DNA from: Pseudaquabacterium pictum
GTDB lineage: Bacteria > Pseudomonadota > Gammaproteobacteria > Burkholderiales > Burkholderiaceae_C
DNA length: 64,000 bases
NCBI RefSeq assembly: GCF_005403045.1
Contig: NZ_BJCL01000006.1
Location: 62,001-126,000, forward strand
Reading direction: 5' to 3'
Part shown: one piece after another, positions 41,456 to 50,957 of the stretch
Position numbering within the stretch: the first letter of the stretch is position 1
Layout of the letters: each line of letters begins with the position of its first letter
The notes under the pieces: model-generated
Database searches by the model: none
Told to the model about the DNA's origin: nothing
What the model saw: the letters and a program-made list of their open reading frames with translations, nothing else
Position numbers and translations under genes: made by a program

Positions 41456-42433
41456 TTACTTGGCCAGCAGGTCCAGCCGCTCGATCAGCTTGCGCTCCTT
41501 CACCAGGGTCTCGCGGGCCCAGGCGGCGTAGTCGGCGCTGTTCTTGTACCAGACCGGCTGGTTCAGCTGGTCCAGCACCGCCAGGTGCTGCGGGTCGTCC
41601 ATGGCCTTCCTGAAGGCATCGTGCAGGGTCTTCACCACCGCCGGGTCCATGCCCTTGGGGCCGACCAGGCCGTAGGGCGAGTTGGCCACCACGTTGTAGC
41701 CCAGTTCCTTGGCGGTGGGCACGTTGGGATAGCGCTTCATGCGCTGGTCGCCGAAGCTCACCAGCAGGCGCATCTGGCCGGCGTCGACGAACTTGTCCCA
41801 GCCGGTGGCGTCGCTGGCGGCCATCACATGGCCGCCCAGCAGGGCCTGCATCTGGTCGGCATTGCCCTTGAACGGGATGTGGTTGAGCTGCACGCCGGCG
41901 GCGTCGGACACTTCCTCGATCAGCAGGTGCGGACTGGTGCCGGTGCCGGTGGAGCCGAAGTCGATCTTGCCCGGCGCCTTGCGGGCGGCCTCGATGTAGT
42001 CCTTGAAGGTCTTGTACGGCGAATCGGCGCGCACCACGAAGCCGAAGCTGTAGCCGGTGACGCCGAGGATGAAGCTGAAGTCGTTGATCGGGTGCCAGGC
42101 GGTCTTCTGCATGTGCGGGATGCGCAGCATGCCCATCGGGTACTGGGCGATGGTGTAGCCGTCGGGCCGGCCCTGCAGGCCCAGGTTGCCGGGGCCGTTG
42201 GTGCCGCCACCACCGGGCTGGTTGTTGATGATGATCGGCTGGCCCAGGTGCTTGCTGGCGATCTCGGCCAGGGCGCGCAGGTGGCGGTCGGTGCTGCCAC
42301 CGGCGGGCCAGGGCACGACCAGGGTGATGGCGCGGCTGGGATAGGTGTCGGCGCGGGCCGGGCCGGCGGCGGGCAGGGTGGCGGCCAGGGCGGCCAGGGT
42401 CAGCTGGCGGCGGCGGGAATCGAAGGCGGGCAT
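41456..42433 (-). CDS. Bug/TctC family tripartite tricarboxylate-type binding protein
   Basis: Exported binding protein of 325 residues with a signal segment (RRRQLTLAALAATLPAAGPARA) and the family motifs YPSRAITLVVPWPAGGSTD and INNQPGGGGTNG. Bug proteins bind carboxylates or other small organics and are greatly expanded in Burkholderiales, often without TctAB membrane partners, as here. It precedes the hydroxylase-sox string by about 93 bp containing hairpins; it may bind the substrate of that system or be unrelated. Confidence 0.9.
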   Translation of the reverse strand: MPAFDSRRRQLTLAALAATLPAAGPARADTYPSRAITLVVPWPAGGSTDRHLRALAEIASKHLGQPIIINNQPGGGGTNGPGNLGLQGRPDGYTIAQYPMGMLRIPHMQKTAWHPINDFSFILGVTGYSFGFVVRADSPYKTFKDYIEAARKAPGKIDFGSTGTGTSPHLLIEEVSDAAGVQLNHIPFKGNADQMQALLGGHVMAASDATGWDKFVDAGQMRLLVSFGDQRMKRYPNVPTAKELGYNVVANSPYGLVGPKGMDPAVVKTLHDAFRKAMDDPQHLAVLDQLNQPVWYKNSADYAAWARETLVKERKLIERLDLLAK

Positions 42434-42520
42434 GCGGAATCCGGAAACAGGGGAGGGCGCACTTTAGGGGGTGCCGGCGCGGCTGTCAGTCGCTCCTCGG
42501 ACAGGGGCCGAGGCAGCCGG

Positions 42521-43738
42521 TCAACGGCAAGGCGCCGGGGGCTGCAGCGAGGCCGCGGTGGCGCCGCCATCCAGGCTGTGCAGGAAGGCCAGAAGGTCGG
42601 CCCGCTCGCTGCCGCGCAGCTGCAGCGGCTTCAGGATCTGCTCGCCGTCGGCATGCAGCCGGTCGGGGCTCAAGGTGTCGTAGTGGTCGACCACGTCGGC
42701 CAGCGTGGCCTTCTGGCCATCGTGGAAGTAGGGCGCCGTCTGGGCCACATGGCGCAGGCTCGGCACCTTGAACTCGCCGAAGTTGCGGTGCTGGGCCAGC
42801 ACATGGCGGGTCTTCAGCGCCGGGTCATCGGCGCCGGCCGGTGGGCGATCGGCCTCCGGCCCCAGCAGGTTGTGCCGGTTGGCCAGCAGCGCGGCAATGC
42901 CGCGATGGCGGCCGGGGTCGACCACGCCGGGACGGCTGAAGAACAGCGCGCCGATGTCACCGAACTCGCCGTTGGAGAACAACGGCCCGGCATGGCAGGT
43001 GCTGCAGTTGCCGCGGCCGATGAAGATCCGCAGCCCGCGCTGTGCCGCCAGCGGGTAGCGGGCGGCCGCCACCCGGTCGCCGCGGACCAGGGCATCGCGG
43101 AAATCGTCGAATGCGGTGCGCCGGCTCTGCAGCGTGGCCACGTAGGCGCCCAGGGCCTTGGCCAGCGGCACCAGCACCGTTGGCGGGTCGGGGGTGGTGT
43201 CGGTCGGCACGGCGCCGTGGGCGTGGCGCCAGCGGCAGGCCAGCTGGGCATCGCTGCGCAGCAGGCCTGCCAGCCGCGCCGGGTCGGCGCCCATCTCCTG
43301 CGGGTGCAGCAGCGGCTGCAGGGCCTGCGCCCACAGGCTGTCGAAGGCGCCGTCCCAGCCCCACCAGCGCTGCTGGGCGGCGTTCAGCAGCGTGGGCGTG
43401 TGGCGGTCCAGCGGTGTGTCGGCCGCGCCGCCAGGCTGGCTGCGGCCCAGGGCGCGCGGCCGGCCATCGGTGAAGCCACGGTGCGGCACATGGCAGCTGG
43501 CGCAGGCCAGGTTGCCGCCCGCCGACAGCCGCGGCTCGAAGAACAGCGCCCGGCCCAGGGCGATGGCCGCCGGCCGGCCGCTCTGGGCATTGCCGGGGTC
43601 GCGCGCCGGTGCGGGCGGCCAGGGGCCGTGCGACAGGATGCGGGCCCGCTCGTCGTCACTGAAATCCAGCAGCGCTGCCGGCACTGCCGGTGCCACCAGG
43701 CCAAGCAGCGCCATGGCCAGCCAGCGCCGCAGGCTCAT
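42521..43738 (-). CDS. Di-heme cytochrome c peroxidase/MauG family protein
   Basis: Exported protein of 405 residues with an N-terminal signal (RRWLAMALLGLVAPAVPA). Two heme c sites are present: CASCH followed by VPHRGFTDGR in the N-terminal domain, and CSTCH followed by AGPLFSNGEFGD in the C-terminal domain. The family reduces peroxide or, like MauG, oxidises protein or small-molecule substrates. It overlaps the YtkA-like gene by 4 nt and forms the end of a three-gene cluster with it and an exported amidohydrolase. Confidence 0.9.
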   Translation of the reverse strand: MSLRRWLAMALLGLVAPAVPAALLDFSDDERARILSHGPWPPAPARDPGNAQSGRPAAIALGRALFFEPRLSAGGNLACASCHVPHRGFTDGRPRALGRSQPGGAADTPLDRHTPTLLNAAQQRWWGWDGAFDSLWAQALQPLLHPQEMGADPARLAGLLRSDAQLACRWRHAHGAVPTDTTPDPPTVLVPLAKALGAYVATLQSRRTAFDDFRDALVRGDRVAAARYPLAAQRGLRIFIGRGNCSTCHAGPLFSNGEFGDIGALFFSRPGVVDPGRHRGIAALLANRHNLLGPEADRPPAGADDPALKTRHVLAQHRNFGEFKVPSLRHVAQTAPYFHDGQKATLADVVDHYDTLSPDRLHADGEQILKPLQLRGSERADLLAFLHSLDGGATAASLQPPAPCR

Positions 43739-44151
43739 CGCAGGTCGATCTCGCGGCTGAGCCGGCGCGCCGGCTGGCCGTTGGCAGCCGGCAGGTCGAA
43801 CAGCAGGCGCCAGCGGCCGGCCATGTGGAACAGCAGCCCTTCGACGCGGAAGCGGCCGTCACCCAGCGCGGTGACGGTGGTGCGGTAGTTCATGCCATGG
43901 CGGTGGGCCGGCATGTCGGCATCGACCACCAGCGTGGCCGGCAGCGGCTGGCCGGCCGCCGGGCAGACGACGATGTCCAGCGCGAAATGCCGGCCCAGCG
44001 GCAGCGGCGCCGGGCGCGCCGCAAACGCCAGCTGCAGGCCATCGGCCTCGGCCAGCAGGCGGTGGGCAGCGGGCAGGCTGTCGCCGCACGCGGCCTGGGC
44101 GGTGGCGCCGGCCAGCACCAGCGCCAGCATGGCGGTGCCGCGGCGGCTCAC
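43735..44151 (-). CDS. Exported YtkA/FixH-like protein
   Basis: Protein of 138 residues starting at GTG 44151, which overlaps the amidohydrolase stop as GTGA. A signal peptide (MLALVLAGATAQAACG) leads into a single immunoglobulin-like domain with PLGRHFALDIVVCPA, DADMPAHRHGMNYRT and FHMAGRWRLLFDL. The His/Met-rich HRHGM stretch is typical of YtkA-like domains, which are linked to copper or heme assembly. The function here is not known. Confidence 0.75.
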   Translation of the reverse strand: MSRRGTAMLALVLAGATAQAACGDSLPAAHRLLAEADGLQLAFAARPAPLPLGRHFALDIVVCPAAGQPLPATLVVDADMPAHRHGMNYRTTVTALGDGRFRVEGLLFHMAGRWRLLFDLPAANGQPARRLSREIDLR

Positions 44152-44999
44152 ACCTTGGCGCCCCGCACCGCCTGCACCAGGGCCACCCCGTTGCGCCAGC
44201 CGATGGCCTCGGCCACCGGCGCCGGCAGGCTGGCCAGCCAGCCGCGTGAATAGCTGGCATGGCCGGTGATGTAGTGCCAGCGCTCGGGCGTGAAGGTGTC
44301 GGTGCCGATCATGAAGCGGTCGGGGAACTCGGTGAAGGCCTCGCGCCAGCCGGGGTCGACCTGGCTGCCGGTGGCGTGGTCGCCGCGGAAGGCCAGGTCG
44401 CACCACAGCCGCGGATGGCGGCGCAGCACCTCGCGCACCTTCTCGGGCCGGTCGAAGCCGGAGTGCGCCCACAGCACCCGGGCCTCGGGCCACTGTTTCA
44501 GCAGGCGTTCGATGCAGTCGACATCGCTGTGGGCATGCAGCAGCAGGCCACGCTCCTTGGCCAGTGCCACCATGCGGCGCGGCACCGGCAGGTCGGCATC
44601 GGCACCGTAGAGGTGGAACTCGCCGACGCCGACGTAGCGGTACTTCGCCAGCCGCTCTTCCAGGTAGCCGACCACGCTGGCATCGTTCATCCAGCTGCCG
44701 ATCTCGCCGCGGCTGCGGTAGGGCCGCAGCTCGGGCACGATCAGATCCGGTGCCTCGGCGGCCAGCAATTGCGTGCCCTGGTCGTTGGAGCTGGAGACCA
44801 GCGCGCCGCGCAGCCCCGCCTGGCGGAGGATGGCCACCGCCTGCTTGGGCGGCACCAGGTCCCAGGCGTCGTGGCTGTAGTGGATGTGGGCGTCGAACAG
44901 CGGCAGCTCCGGCGCGGCACGCACGGTGCCGCCGGCCAGTGCCGCAGCGGCCGCCAGCCAGCCCTGGAAGCCGCGGCGGGTGAGGGGGGTGGATTCCAT
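44148..44999 (-). CDS. Exported amidohydrolase-fold protein
   Basis: Protein of 283 residues with a Tat-like start (TRRGFQGWLAAAAALAGGTVRA). The TIM-barrel amidohydrolase fold is indicated by DAHIHYSHD, GVGEFHLYG, LLLHAHSDVD, LWAHSGF and MIGTDTF, which give candidate metal-binding residues. The reaction is unknown. Being exported is unusual for an amidohydrolase and fits with its periplasmic neighbours, the YtkA-like protein and the di-heme peroxidase, with which it shares 4-nt overlaps. Confidence 0.82.
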   Translation of the reverse strand: MESTPLTRRGFQGWLAAAAALAGGTVRAAPELPLFDAHIHYSHDAWDLVPPKQAVAILRQAGLRGALVSSSNDQGTQLLAAEAPDLIVPELRPYRSRGEIGSWMNDASVVGYLEERLAKYRYVGVGEFHLYGADADLPVPRRMVALAKERGLLLHAHSDVDCIERLLKQWPEARVLWAHSGFDRPEKVREVLRRHPRLWCDLAFRGDHATGSQVDPGWREAFTEFPDRFMIGTDTFTPERWHYITGHASYSRGWLASLPAPVAEAIGWRNGVALVQAVRGAKV

Positions 45000-45049
45000 G
45001 GGTGCCTCGTCCGGTGTCGACCGGCGCCAAGGCTACCGCAGCGGCAATG

Positions 45050-46402
45050 TCAGTGCTTCAGCGCGGCCAGCAGCTTCTCGTGGATGCCGCCGAAGCCGCC
45101 GTTGCTCATCACGAGGATCTGGTCGCCCGGCTGCGCCGCCTTGACGATGGCGGCCACCAGGCCATCGACGCTGTCGGCCACCACCGCCTGGGCGCCCAGC
45201 GGCGCCAGGGCCTCGGTGGCGCTCCAGCCGTAGTTGCCCTGCAGGCAGAAGCTCAGGTCGGCCTCTTCCAGCGCCCAGGGCAGCAGGGCCTTCATCTCGC
45301 CGCGCTTCATGGTGTTGGTGCGCGGCTCGAACACCACCAGCACCCGCGCCAGCCCGGCCTTGCGGCGCAGGCCGTTCAGCGTGGTGCGCATGGCCGTGGG
45401 ATGGTGGGCGAAGTCGTCGTAGACCTGGATGCCGCGCACCTCGCCGCGCAGCTCCAGCCGGCGGCGCACGTTGCGGAAGCTGGCCAGCGCGGCGGCGGCC
45501 TGCTCGGGCGGCACGCCGACATGCTCGGCCGCGGCGATGGCCGCCAGGGCGTTGAGCTGGTTGTGCTCGCCCAGCTGCTGCCAGTCCACACGGGCGATCT
45601 TCAGGCTGCCGCGCAGCACGTCGAAGGCATGCGGCTCGCCGCGGGCGCGCAGCGCGCCGGGCTCTTCCTTGCGGGCGCCGAAGCGCTGCAGCTCACTCCA
45701 GCAGCCGCGGGCCAGCACCCGGTCGAGTGCTGTCTCGCGGGCATTGACCACCAGCCGGCCATGGGCCGGCACGGTGCGCACCAGGTGGTGGAACTGGGTC
45801 TCGATGGCCGCCAGGTCCGGGAAGATGTCGGCGTGGTCGAACTCCAGGTTGTTCAGGATCGCGGTGCGCGGCCGGTAGTGCACGAACTTGCTGCGCTTGT
45901 CGAAGAACGCGGTGTCGTACTCGTCAGCCTCGATGACGAAGGGCGCGCCTTCGCCCAACCTGGCCGAGATGCCGAAGTTCAGCGGCACGCCGCCGACGAG
46001 AAAGCCCGGCTTCTGGCCCGCCTGGTCCAGGATCCAGGCCAGCATCGAGGTGGTGGTGGTCTTGCCGTGGGTGCCGGCCACGGCCAGCACATGGCGGCCC
46101 TTCAGCACGTTCTCCGACAGCCACTGCGGCCCGCTGGTGTAGCCGGCGCCGGCATCCAGGATGGCCTCCATCAGCGCATTGCCGCGGGTCACCACGTTGC
46201 CGATGACGAACAGGTCGGGCTGGAGCGCCATCTGGTCGGCGCCGAAGCCCTCGATCAGGTCGATGCCCAGGGCCCGCAGCTGGTCGCTCATCGGCGGGTA
46301 GACGTTCGCGTCGCAACCGGTGACGCGGTGGCCGGCCTCGCGGGCGATGGCGGCGATGCCGCCCATGAAGGTGCCGCAGATGCCGAGGATGTGGATGTGC
46401 AT
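45050..46402 (-). CDS. mpl: UDP-N-acetylmuramate:murein tripeptide ligase Mpl
   Basis: Joins the recycled tripeptide L-Ala-gamma-D-Glu-meso-DAP to UDP-MurNAc in peptidoglycan recycling. Mur-ligase motifs are the N-terminal IHILGICGTFMGG, the ATP-binding GTHGKTTTTSM (about residue 115), and VYDDFAHHPTAM in the C-terminal half. Length 450 fits the family. With nagZ at 4400 this gives two recycling enzymes in the window. Confidence 0.95.
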   Translation of the reverse strand: MHIHILGICGTFMGGIAAIAREAGHRVTGCDANVYPPMSDQLRALGIDLIEGFGADQMALQPDLFVIGNVVTRGNALMEAILDAGAGYTSGPQWLSENVLKGRHVLAVAGTHGKTTTTSMLAWILDQAGQKPGFLVGGVPLNFGISARLGEGAPFVIEADEYDTAFFDKRSKFVHYRPRTAILNNLEFDHADIFPDLAAIETQFHHLVRTVPAHGRLVVNARETALDRVLARGCWSELQRFGARKEEPGALRARGEPHAFDVLRGSLKIARVDWQQLGEHNQLNALAAIAAAEHVGVPPEQAAAALASFRNVRRRLELRGEVRGIQVYDDFAHHPTAMRTTLNGLRRKAGLARVLVVFEPRTNTMKRGEMKALLPWALEEADLSFCLQGNYGWSATEALAPLGAQAVVADSVDGLVAAIVKAAQPGDQILVMSNGGFGGIHEKLLAALKH

Positions 46403-46463
46403 GGCGGGATTCTAGGAGCCGCCCTCGCGCCGACCCTGCCGCGCCCCGCCCACAATCGGCCCC

Positions 46464-46883
46464 ATGTTCACCTGGATCAGCGGCCACCCCTGGGCCTACC
46501 CCGCACTGGAGGTGGTGCACCTCGTCGGCATCGCCCTGCTGCTGGGCAACCTGGTGCTGGTGGAGCTGCGGGTGCTGGGGGTGTCGCCGGTGCTGCCGCT
46601 GGTGCCGCTGGCCCGCGCGGCGCTGCCGCTGGTGGCGGTGGGCTTCGGCCTGGCGGCCACCAGCGGCCTGCTGATGTTCGCCAGCCAGCCGATGGAACTG
46701 CTGTCCAACCGGCTGTTCACGCTGAAGATGCTGCTGCTGATGGCCGCCGGCAGCAACGCCGCCTGGTTCCACGGCCGCGGCAGCCTGCAGCGGCTGGACG
46801 GCCCGGCCAAGGCCCAGGCCCTGCTGTCGCTGGGGCTGTGGGGGGCGGTACTGACCTGCGGCCGTTTCATCGCCTATGTTTGA
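46464..46883 (+). CDS. Small membrane protein, DUF6644-like
   Basis: Protein of 139 residues with about four hydrophobic helices. The start WISGHPWAYPALEVVHLVGIALLLGNL is typical of a family of small membrane proteins of unknown role. It is followed 24 nt later by a DUF6152-like exported protein, a pair seen together in other proteobacteria. Family assignment is from recall of the pattern and not from a search. Confidence 0.6.
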   Translation: MFTWISGHPWAYPALEVVHLVGIALLLGNLVLVELRVLGVSPVLPLVPLARAALPLVAVGFGLAATSGLLMFASQPMELLSNRLFTLKMLLLMAAGSNAAWFHGRGSLQRLDGPAKAQALLSLGLWGAVLTCGRFIAYV

Positions 46884-46907
46884 GGCTGCGCAACCGGAGG
46901 CCCGTCC

Positions 46908-47378
46908 ATGATCCAACGCCGTACCCTGCTGCTCGGCAGCACCCTGGCCCTGCCGCTGGCCGCCCGTGCCCACCACGGCTGGAGCAGCTTCGACCAGACA
47001 AGGCCCATCTGGCTGGAGGGCCGGGCCGCCCAGGTGGTCTGGCGCAACCCGCATGCCGAGCTGAAGCTGGAGCTGCCGGCCGACCCCAAGCTGCCCGCTG
47101 ACCTGGCCAGCCGGGCGGTGCCGGCGCAGACTGCAGCCGTCGACGGCAAGGCCCTGCTGGCTGCGGCCCAGCTGCCGAAGCGGCGCGACAAGACCTGGGC
47201 CGTCGAGCTGGCGCCGCTGACCCGCCTGCAGGCCTGGAGCGTGCCCGAGATCCAGGCCGGCACCACGCTGGCGGTGCTGGGCTTCACCTTCACCGACGAG
47301 AAGGGCGATGCGGTGCTGCGGGCCGAGTACCTGTTCCTCGGCGGCAAGGCCTACGGGCTGCGGTCGTCGCCTGCCTGA
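46908..47378 (+). CDS. Exported DUF6152-like protein
   Basis: Protein of 156 residues. A twin-arginine-like signal (IQRRTLLLGSTLALPLAARA) is followed by HHGWSSFD, the typical start of mature DUF6152 proteins, and then a compact beta-rich domain. Function unknown. GGAG lies before ATG 46908. It converges on the mutarotase gene with 6 nt between stops. Confidence 0.7.
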   Translation: MIQRRTLLLGSTLALPLAARAHHGWSSFDQTRPIWLEGRAAQVVWRNPHAELKLELPADPKLPADLASRAVPAQTAAVDGKALLAAAQLPKRRDKTWAVELAPLTRLQAWSVPEIQAGTTLAVLGFTFTDEKGDAVLRAEYLFLGGKAYGLRSSPA

Positions 47379-47384
47379 GGCGAC

Positions 47385-48218
47385 TCAGACTTCAAAGCCC
47401 TGGCGGGCCACCCACTCCTGGCCCGGCGCCAATGTCACCGGCTGGCCGATCTGGGCCGCCTCCACGCACAGCATCTGCAGCCAGTCGTCGTCGGGCAGGT
47501 CGGCCAGCGCGGCGGCGCGCGCCGGGCCGGGGTTCCACACCACCACGTCGTCGAAGCCCTCCCTGGTGATCTGGGTGCGGCCGGCGGCAGTGGCCAGGGT
47601 CAGCGGGCCCTTGGCGTCCCAGTAGATGCGGTCGATCTCGCCGGCGAAGCTGAACGGGTCCATCTCCTGGTGCTGGCTCTGGCCATTGACGGTGTCCAGG
47701 TAGCGCACGCCGAACAGGCCACCCAGTCGGGCCCGCCGCACATCGTCGACCAGCAGGTAGGTGTGCAGCGCGGCGGTGAAGTCGAACGCTGCATCACCGG
47801 TGTTGGTGACAGCCAGCTCCACATCGAGCTGCAGGCCGCTGAAGCTGAAGCTCAGCTCGGCCTCGAAGGCATGCGGCCAGACGGCGCGGGTGGCGTCGTT
47901 GTCGGTCAGGCGCAGCACGCCGATGACCACCTCGCCACGCTGCGCGCCTTCCACCCACTGCCAGACCTGCTGCCGTGCAAAGCCGTGCGGCCCCAGCGGC
48001 CCGCGCTTGGAAAACTGCGGAAAGCACACCGGGATGCCGCCGCGCACCGCGTTGCCGGGGCCGGCCACGGCCTGCGGCGACAGGTACAGCCGCTCCTGGT
48101 CGCCGGCCGGGATCCAGCTGACGATCTGGCCGCCCTGCAGCAGCACCGTCACCTCCGCACCATCGGGGGCGCGCAGCCACATCGCCGGCTGCCCCAGCAC
48201 GGTCGTGGGCTTGATCAT
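47385..48218 (-). CDS. D-hexose-6-phosphate mutarotase (YeaD-like)
   Basis: Aldose-1-epimerase-like enzyme of 277 residues that interconverts the anomers of hexose 6-phosphates. Motifs include [25 protein letters not shown] and [12 protein letters not shown]. The ATG at 48218 overlaps the hemL stop by 4 nt. Physiological link to hemL is not evident; the overlap indicates co-translation. Confidence 0.9.
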   Translation of the reverse strand: MIKPTTVLGQPAMWLRAPDGAEVTVLLQGGQIVSWIPAGDQERLYLSPQAVAGPGNAVRGGIPVCFPQFSKRGPLGPHGFARQQVWQWVEGAQRGEVVIGVLRLTDNDATRAVWPHAFEAELSFSFSGLQLDVELAVTNTGDAAFDFTAALHTYLLVDDVRRARLGGLFGVRYLDTVNGQSQHQEMDPFSFAGEIDRIYWDAKGPLTLATAAGRTQITREGFDDVVVWNPGPARAAALADLPDDDWLQMLCVEAAQIGQPVTLAPGQEWVARQGFEV

Positions 48219-49516
48219 GCGCTGTGCAGCGTGGCCATCACATCGTGGGCTGCGGCGATGGTGGCGGCGATGTCAGCGTCGGTGTGGGCAGCGCTGACGA
48301 AGCCGGCCTCGTACAGCGCCGGCGCCAGGTACACGCCGCGCTCGAGCATGCCGTGGAAGAAGCGGTTGAAGCGGTCCTTGTCGGTGGCCATGACCACGCC
48401 GTAGTTCTGCGGCAGGCTGTCAGTGAAGAAGAAGCCGAACATGCCGCCCTGGCTGTCGCCGACAAAGGGCACGCCGGCCGCGCGGGCGGCGGCGGTCAGG
48501 CCGTCCACCACGGCCTGCGTCTTGGCGCCCAGGGTGTCGTAGAAGCCGGGTTGGCTGATCAGCTTCAGCGTGGCCAGGCCGCAGGCGGTGGCCACCGGGT
48601 TGCCCGACAGCGTGCCGGCCTGGTAGACCGGGCCCAGCGGCGCCAGCTGCTGCATGATCTTGCGGCTGGTGCCGAAGGCCGCCAGCGGCATGCCGCCGCC
48701 GATCACCTTGCCGAACACGCTGATGTCCGGCTGGAAGCCGGGGATCAGCTTGGCGTACACGCTCTGCGCGCCGCCGAGTGCCACGCGGAAACCGGTCATC
48801 ACCTCGTCGAAGACGAACAGCGCGCCGTGTTGCTGGCACAGCTCGGCGATGCGCTTCACGAAGGGCACCTGCGCCCGCACGAAGTTCATGTTGCCGGCGA
48901 TCGGCTCGATCATCACGCAGGCGATCTCGTCGCCCTGGGTCTTGAAGACTTCCTCGATCTGCTCGAGGTTGTTGTACTCCAGCACCAGGGTGTGCTGCAC
49001 CACCTCGGGCGGCACGCCGGCGCTGGTGGGGAAGCCGAAGGTCGCCAGGCCCGAGCCGGCCTTGACCAGCAGCGCATCGGCATGGCCGTGGTAACAGCCC
49101 TCGAACTTGACGATCTTGCTGCGGCCGGTGGCGCCGCGGGCCAGGCGGATGGCGCTCATGCCGGCCTCGGTGCCGCTGGAGACCAGCCGCACCTGCTCGA
49201 CGCTGGGCACGTGGCGGATGATCTCCTCGGCCAGCTCCACCTCGCGCTCGGTGGGCGCGCCGAAGCTGAAGCCGTCGAGCGCCGCCTTCTGCACGGCGTC
49301 CAGCACGGCCGGGTGGCCGTGGCCCAGGATCATCGGGCCCCAGGAGCCGATGTAGTCGATGTAGCGGGTGCCCTCGGCGTCCCACATGTAGGGGCCCTGG
49401 GCGCGGGCGATGAAGCGCGGCGTGCCGCCGACGGCGCGGAAGGCGCGCACCGGCGAGTTGACGCCACCGGGGATGACGCGCTGGGCGCGTTCGAACAGGC
49501 TCTGGTTGCTGGTCAT
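48215..49516 (-). CDS. hemL: Glutamate-1-semialdehyde 2,1-aminomutase
   Basis: PLP-dependent enzyme that makes 5-aminolevulinate in the C5 heme pathway. N-terminal [39 protein letters not shown] and the PLP-lysine segment [17 protein letters not shown] (Lys about residue 271) are diagnostic. Length 433 is normal. It follows thiD by 9 nt; the thiD-hemL-rubredoxin order is common in Burkholderiales. Confidence 0.97.
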   Translation of the reverse strand: MTSNQSLFERAQRVIPGGVNSPVRAFRAVGGTPRFIARAQGPYMWDAEGTRYIDYIGSWGPMILGHGHPAVLDAVQKAALDGFSFGAPTEREVELAEEIIRHVPSVEQVRLVSSGTEAGMSAIRLARGATGRSKIVKFEGCYHGHADALLVKAGSGLATFGFPTSAGVPPEVVQHTLVLEYNNLEQIEEVFKTQGDEIACVMIEPIAGNMNFVRAQVPFVKRIAELCQQHGALFVFDEVMTGFRVALGGAQSVYAKLIPGFQPDISVFGKVIGGGMPLAAFGTSRKIMQQLAPLGPVYQAGTLSGNPVATACGLATLKLISQPGFYDTLGAKTQAVVDGLTAAARAAGVPFVGDSQGGMFGFFFTDSLPQNYGVVMATDKDRFNRFFHGMLERGVYLAPALYEAGFVSAAHTDADIAATIAAAHDVMATLHSA

Positions 49517-49525
49517 GCGGTTGTC

Positions 49526-50533
49526 TCAGTGGACGCGGCGGGGCGCGGACTTGCCTTTGGTCTCGGGGATGTCGGCATCGGGCAGCACGGCGTCGCCGGG
49601 CGTGCCATCGGGCGGACCCTCGCCATCGTCGGACGGCGGCAGGGCCCAGAAGAAGCGGTCGGGCACCACGCCGCCCATGCCGGGGCGGAAGCCGGAGTCC
49701 AGCGTCTGGTCCATGAAGGCCAGCGCCTCGCCCACGGCGGCCTGCAGCTCGGCGCCGGCCGCCAGCAGGGCGGCGAGTGCGGCGCTCAGCGTGTCGCCGG
49801 CGCCGACGAAGCTGGTCTCGAACATCTCGAACTTCTCGCCGCTCAGCGCGCCCTGCGGCGAGGCCAGCACGTTGTCGATGAACTGCTCGGGCGTGCCCGC
49901 GGCGCCCTTGCCGCCCTTGGTCGGCAGCATGATGCCGGTGACCAGCACGAAGCGGGTGCCGCGCTCGCCGGCGGCCACCGCCAGCTCGCGTGCCGAGGCC
50001 GGGCGCTCGCTGTCCCAGTCAGGCAGCAGGAAGTCGGTCAGCGTCTTGTGGTTGCCCACCAGCACCTCGGTGGCCGGCAGGATCAGCTCGCGGAAGGCCT
50101 CCAGGTAGGGCTGGGCCTGGTCGTCGTCCAGCCAGCCCAGGTTGGGCAGGTAGCTGACCAGGGGCACATCGGGGTAGTCGGACAGGATTTCGGCCACCGC
50201 GCTGACGCCTTCGGCGCTGCCCAGGAAGCCCACCTTCCAGCCTGCCACGGTGATGTCTTCCAGCACATTGCGGGCCTGCTCGGCCACCATGTCGGCATCG
50301 ATCGGGTGGTGGTCGAAGATCTCGGCGGTGTCGCGCAGCAGCAGGCTGGTGGTGATCGGCAGCGCATGGGCGCCCATCGCGGCCAGGGTGCTGATGTCGC
50401 CGGCCAGGCCGCCGGCGCCGCTGGGATCGGCGGCGTTGAAGCTCATCACGCACGCCGGTGCTGCAGCCTCCTGCAGCTCATCGGCGCCGGCATCGGCCGG
50501 GGCGTCGGGTCGGGGGGCGGGGCTGGAGGTCAT
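49526..50533 (-). CDS. thiD: Hydroxymethylpyrimidine/phosphomethylpyrimidine kinase
   Basis: Ribokinase-fold enzyme of thiamine synthesis that phosphorylates HMP and HMP-P. FNAADPSGAGGLAGDISTLAAMG is the substrate-binding start; ETSFVGAGDTLSAALAALLA carries the anion hole and catalytic Asp. The 335-residue chain is longer than the roughly 265 of E. coli ThiD because of a charged N-terminal segment and an acidic/Pro-rich tail ending KGKSAPRRVH. Such extended forms occur in this order of bacteria. Start at ATG 50533; the upstream open frame lacks support. Confidence 0.88.
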   Translation of the reverse strand: MTSSPAPRPDAPADAGADELQEAAAPACVMSFNAADPSGAGGLAGDISTLAAMGAHALPITTSLLLRDTAEIFDHHPIDADMVAEQARNVLEDITVAGWKVGFLGSAEGVSAVAEILSDYPDVPLVSYLPNLGWLDDDQAQPYLEAFRELILPATEVLVGNHKTLTDFLLPDWDSERPASARELAVAAGERGTRFVLVTGIMLPTKGGKGAAGTPEQFIDNVLASPQGALSGEKFEMFETSFVGAGDTLSAALAALLAAGAELQAAVGEALAFMDQTLDSGFRPGMGGVVPDRFFWALPPSDDGEGPPDGTPGDAVLPDADIPETKGKSAPRRVH

Positions 50534-50643
50534 GAACGGTCCGATGCAGGGGAGAGAGGGCGCCCGGAACGGGCGGCCCCGCGTGCCGCCAGCCATGCTG
50601 GCGCAAAGTTGAAATAACGTGATTCCGCCGCGCCGTTGGACCC

Positions 50644-50687
50644 TTGGGGCCCGAAAACCGGTGGCTACAATGCCGGCTTCATTGTAG
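50644..50687. promoter_or_regulatory. Rubredoxin promoter and divergent palindrome
   Basis: On the plus strand TTGGGG (50644-50649) and TACAAT (50666-50671), 16 nt apart, form a plausible sigma-70 promoter for the downstream genes. The -10 is one half of a perfect inverted repeat: CTACAATG (50665-50672) and CATTGTAG (50680-50687) around 7 nt. The second half reads TACAAT on the minus strand, so it may be a -10 for thiD or an operator. Confidence 0.6.
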
Positions 50688-50702
50688 TGAACTGCCACCC
50701 CC

Positions 50703-50891
50703 GTGGCCGAAACCCGCGTGACCGAACCTCGCACCTGGATGTGTCTGATCTGCGGCTGGATCTACGACGAGGCCGCCGGCGACGCCGAACACGGCATCGC
50801 GCCCGGCACCGCCTGGGCCGATGTGCCCATGAACTGGACCTGCCCCGAGTGCGGCGCCCGCAAGGAAGACTTCGAGATGGTGCAGGTCTGA
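50703..50891 (+). CDS. rubA: Rubredoxin
   Basis: One-iron electron carrier of 62 residues. The four cysteines that bind iron are in MCLICGWIYDEA and WTCPECGARK; PGTAWADVP is also typical. The start is GTG 50703, 16 nt after the palindrome. Its partner reductase or oxidase is unknown. A rubredoxin next to pilG is a common arrangement in Burkholderiales. Confidence 0.96.
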   Translation: MAETRVTEPRTWMCLICGWIYDEAAGDAEHGIAPGTAWADVPMNWTCPECGARKEDFEMVQV

Positions 50892-50957
50892 TGGCCTGCC
50901 AGGGCTGACGCTGCCTGCCGGCAGCCCACCCGCCACCCTGGCCGAGGAGCCGCTGCA

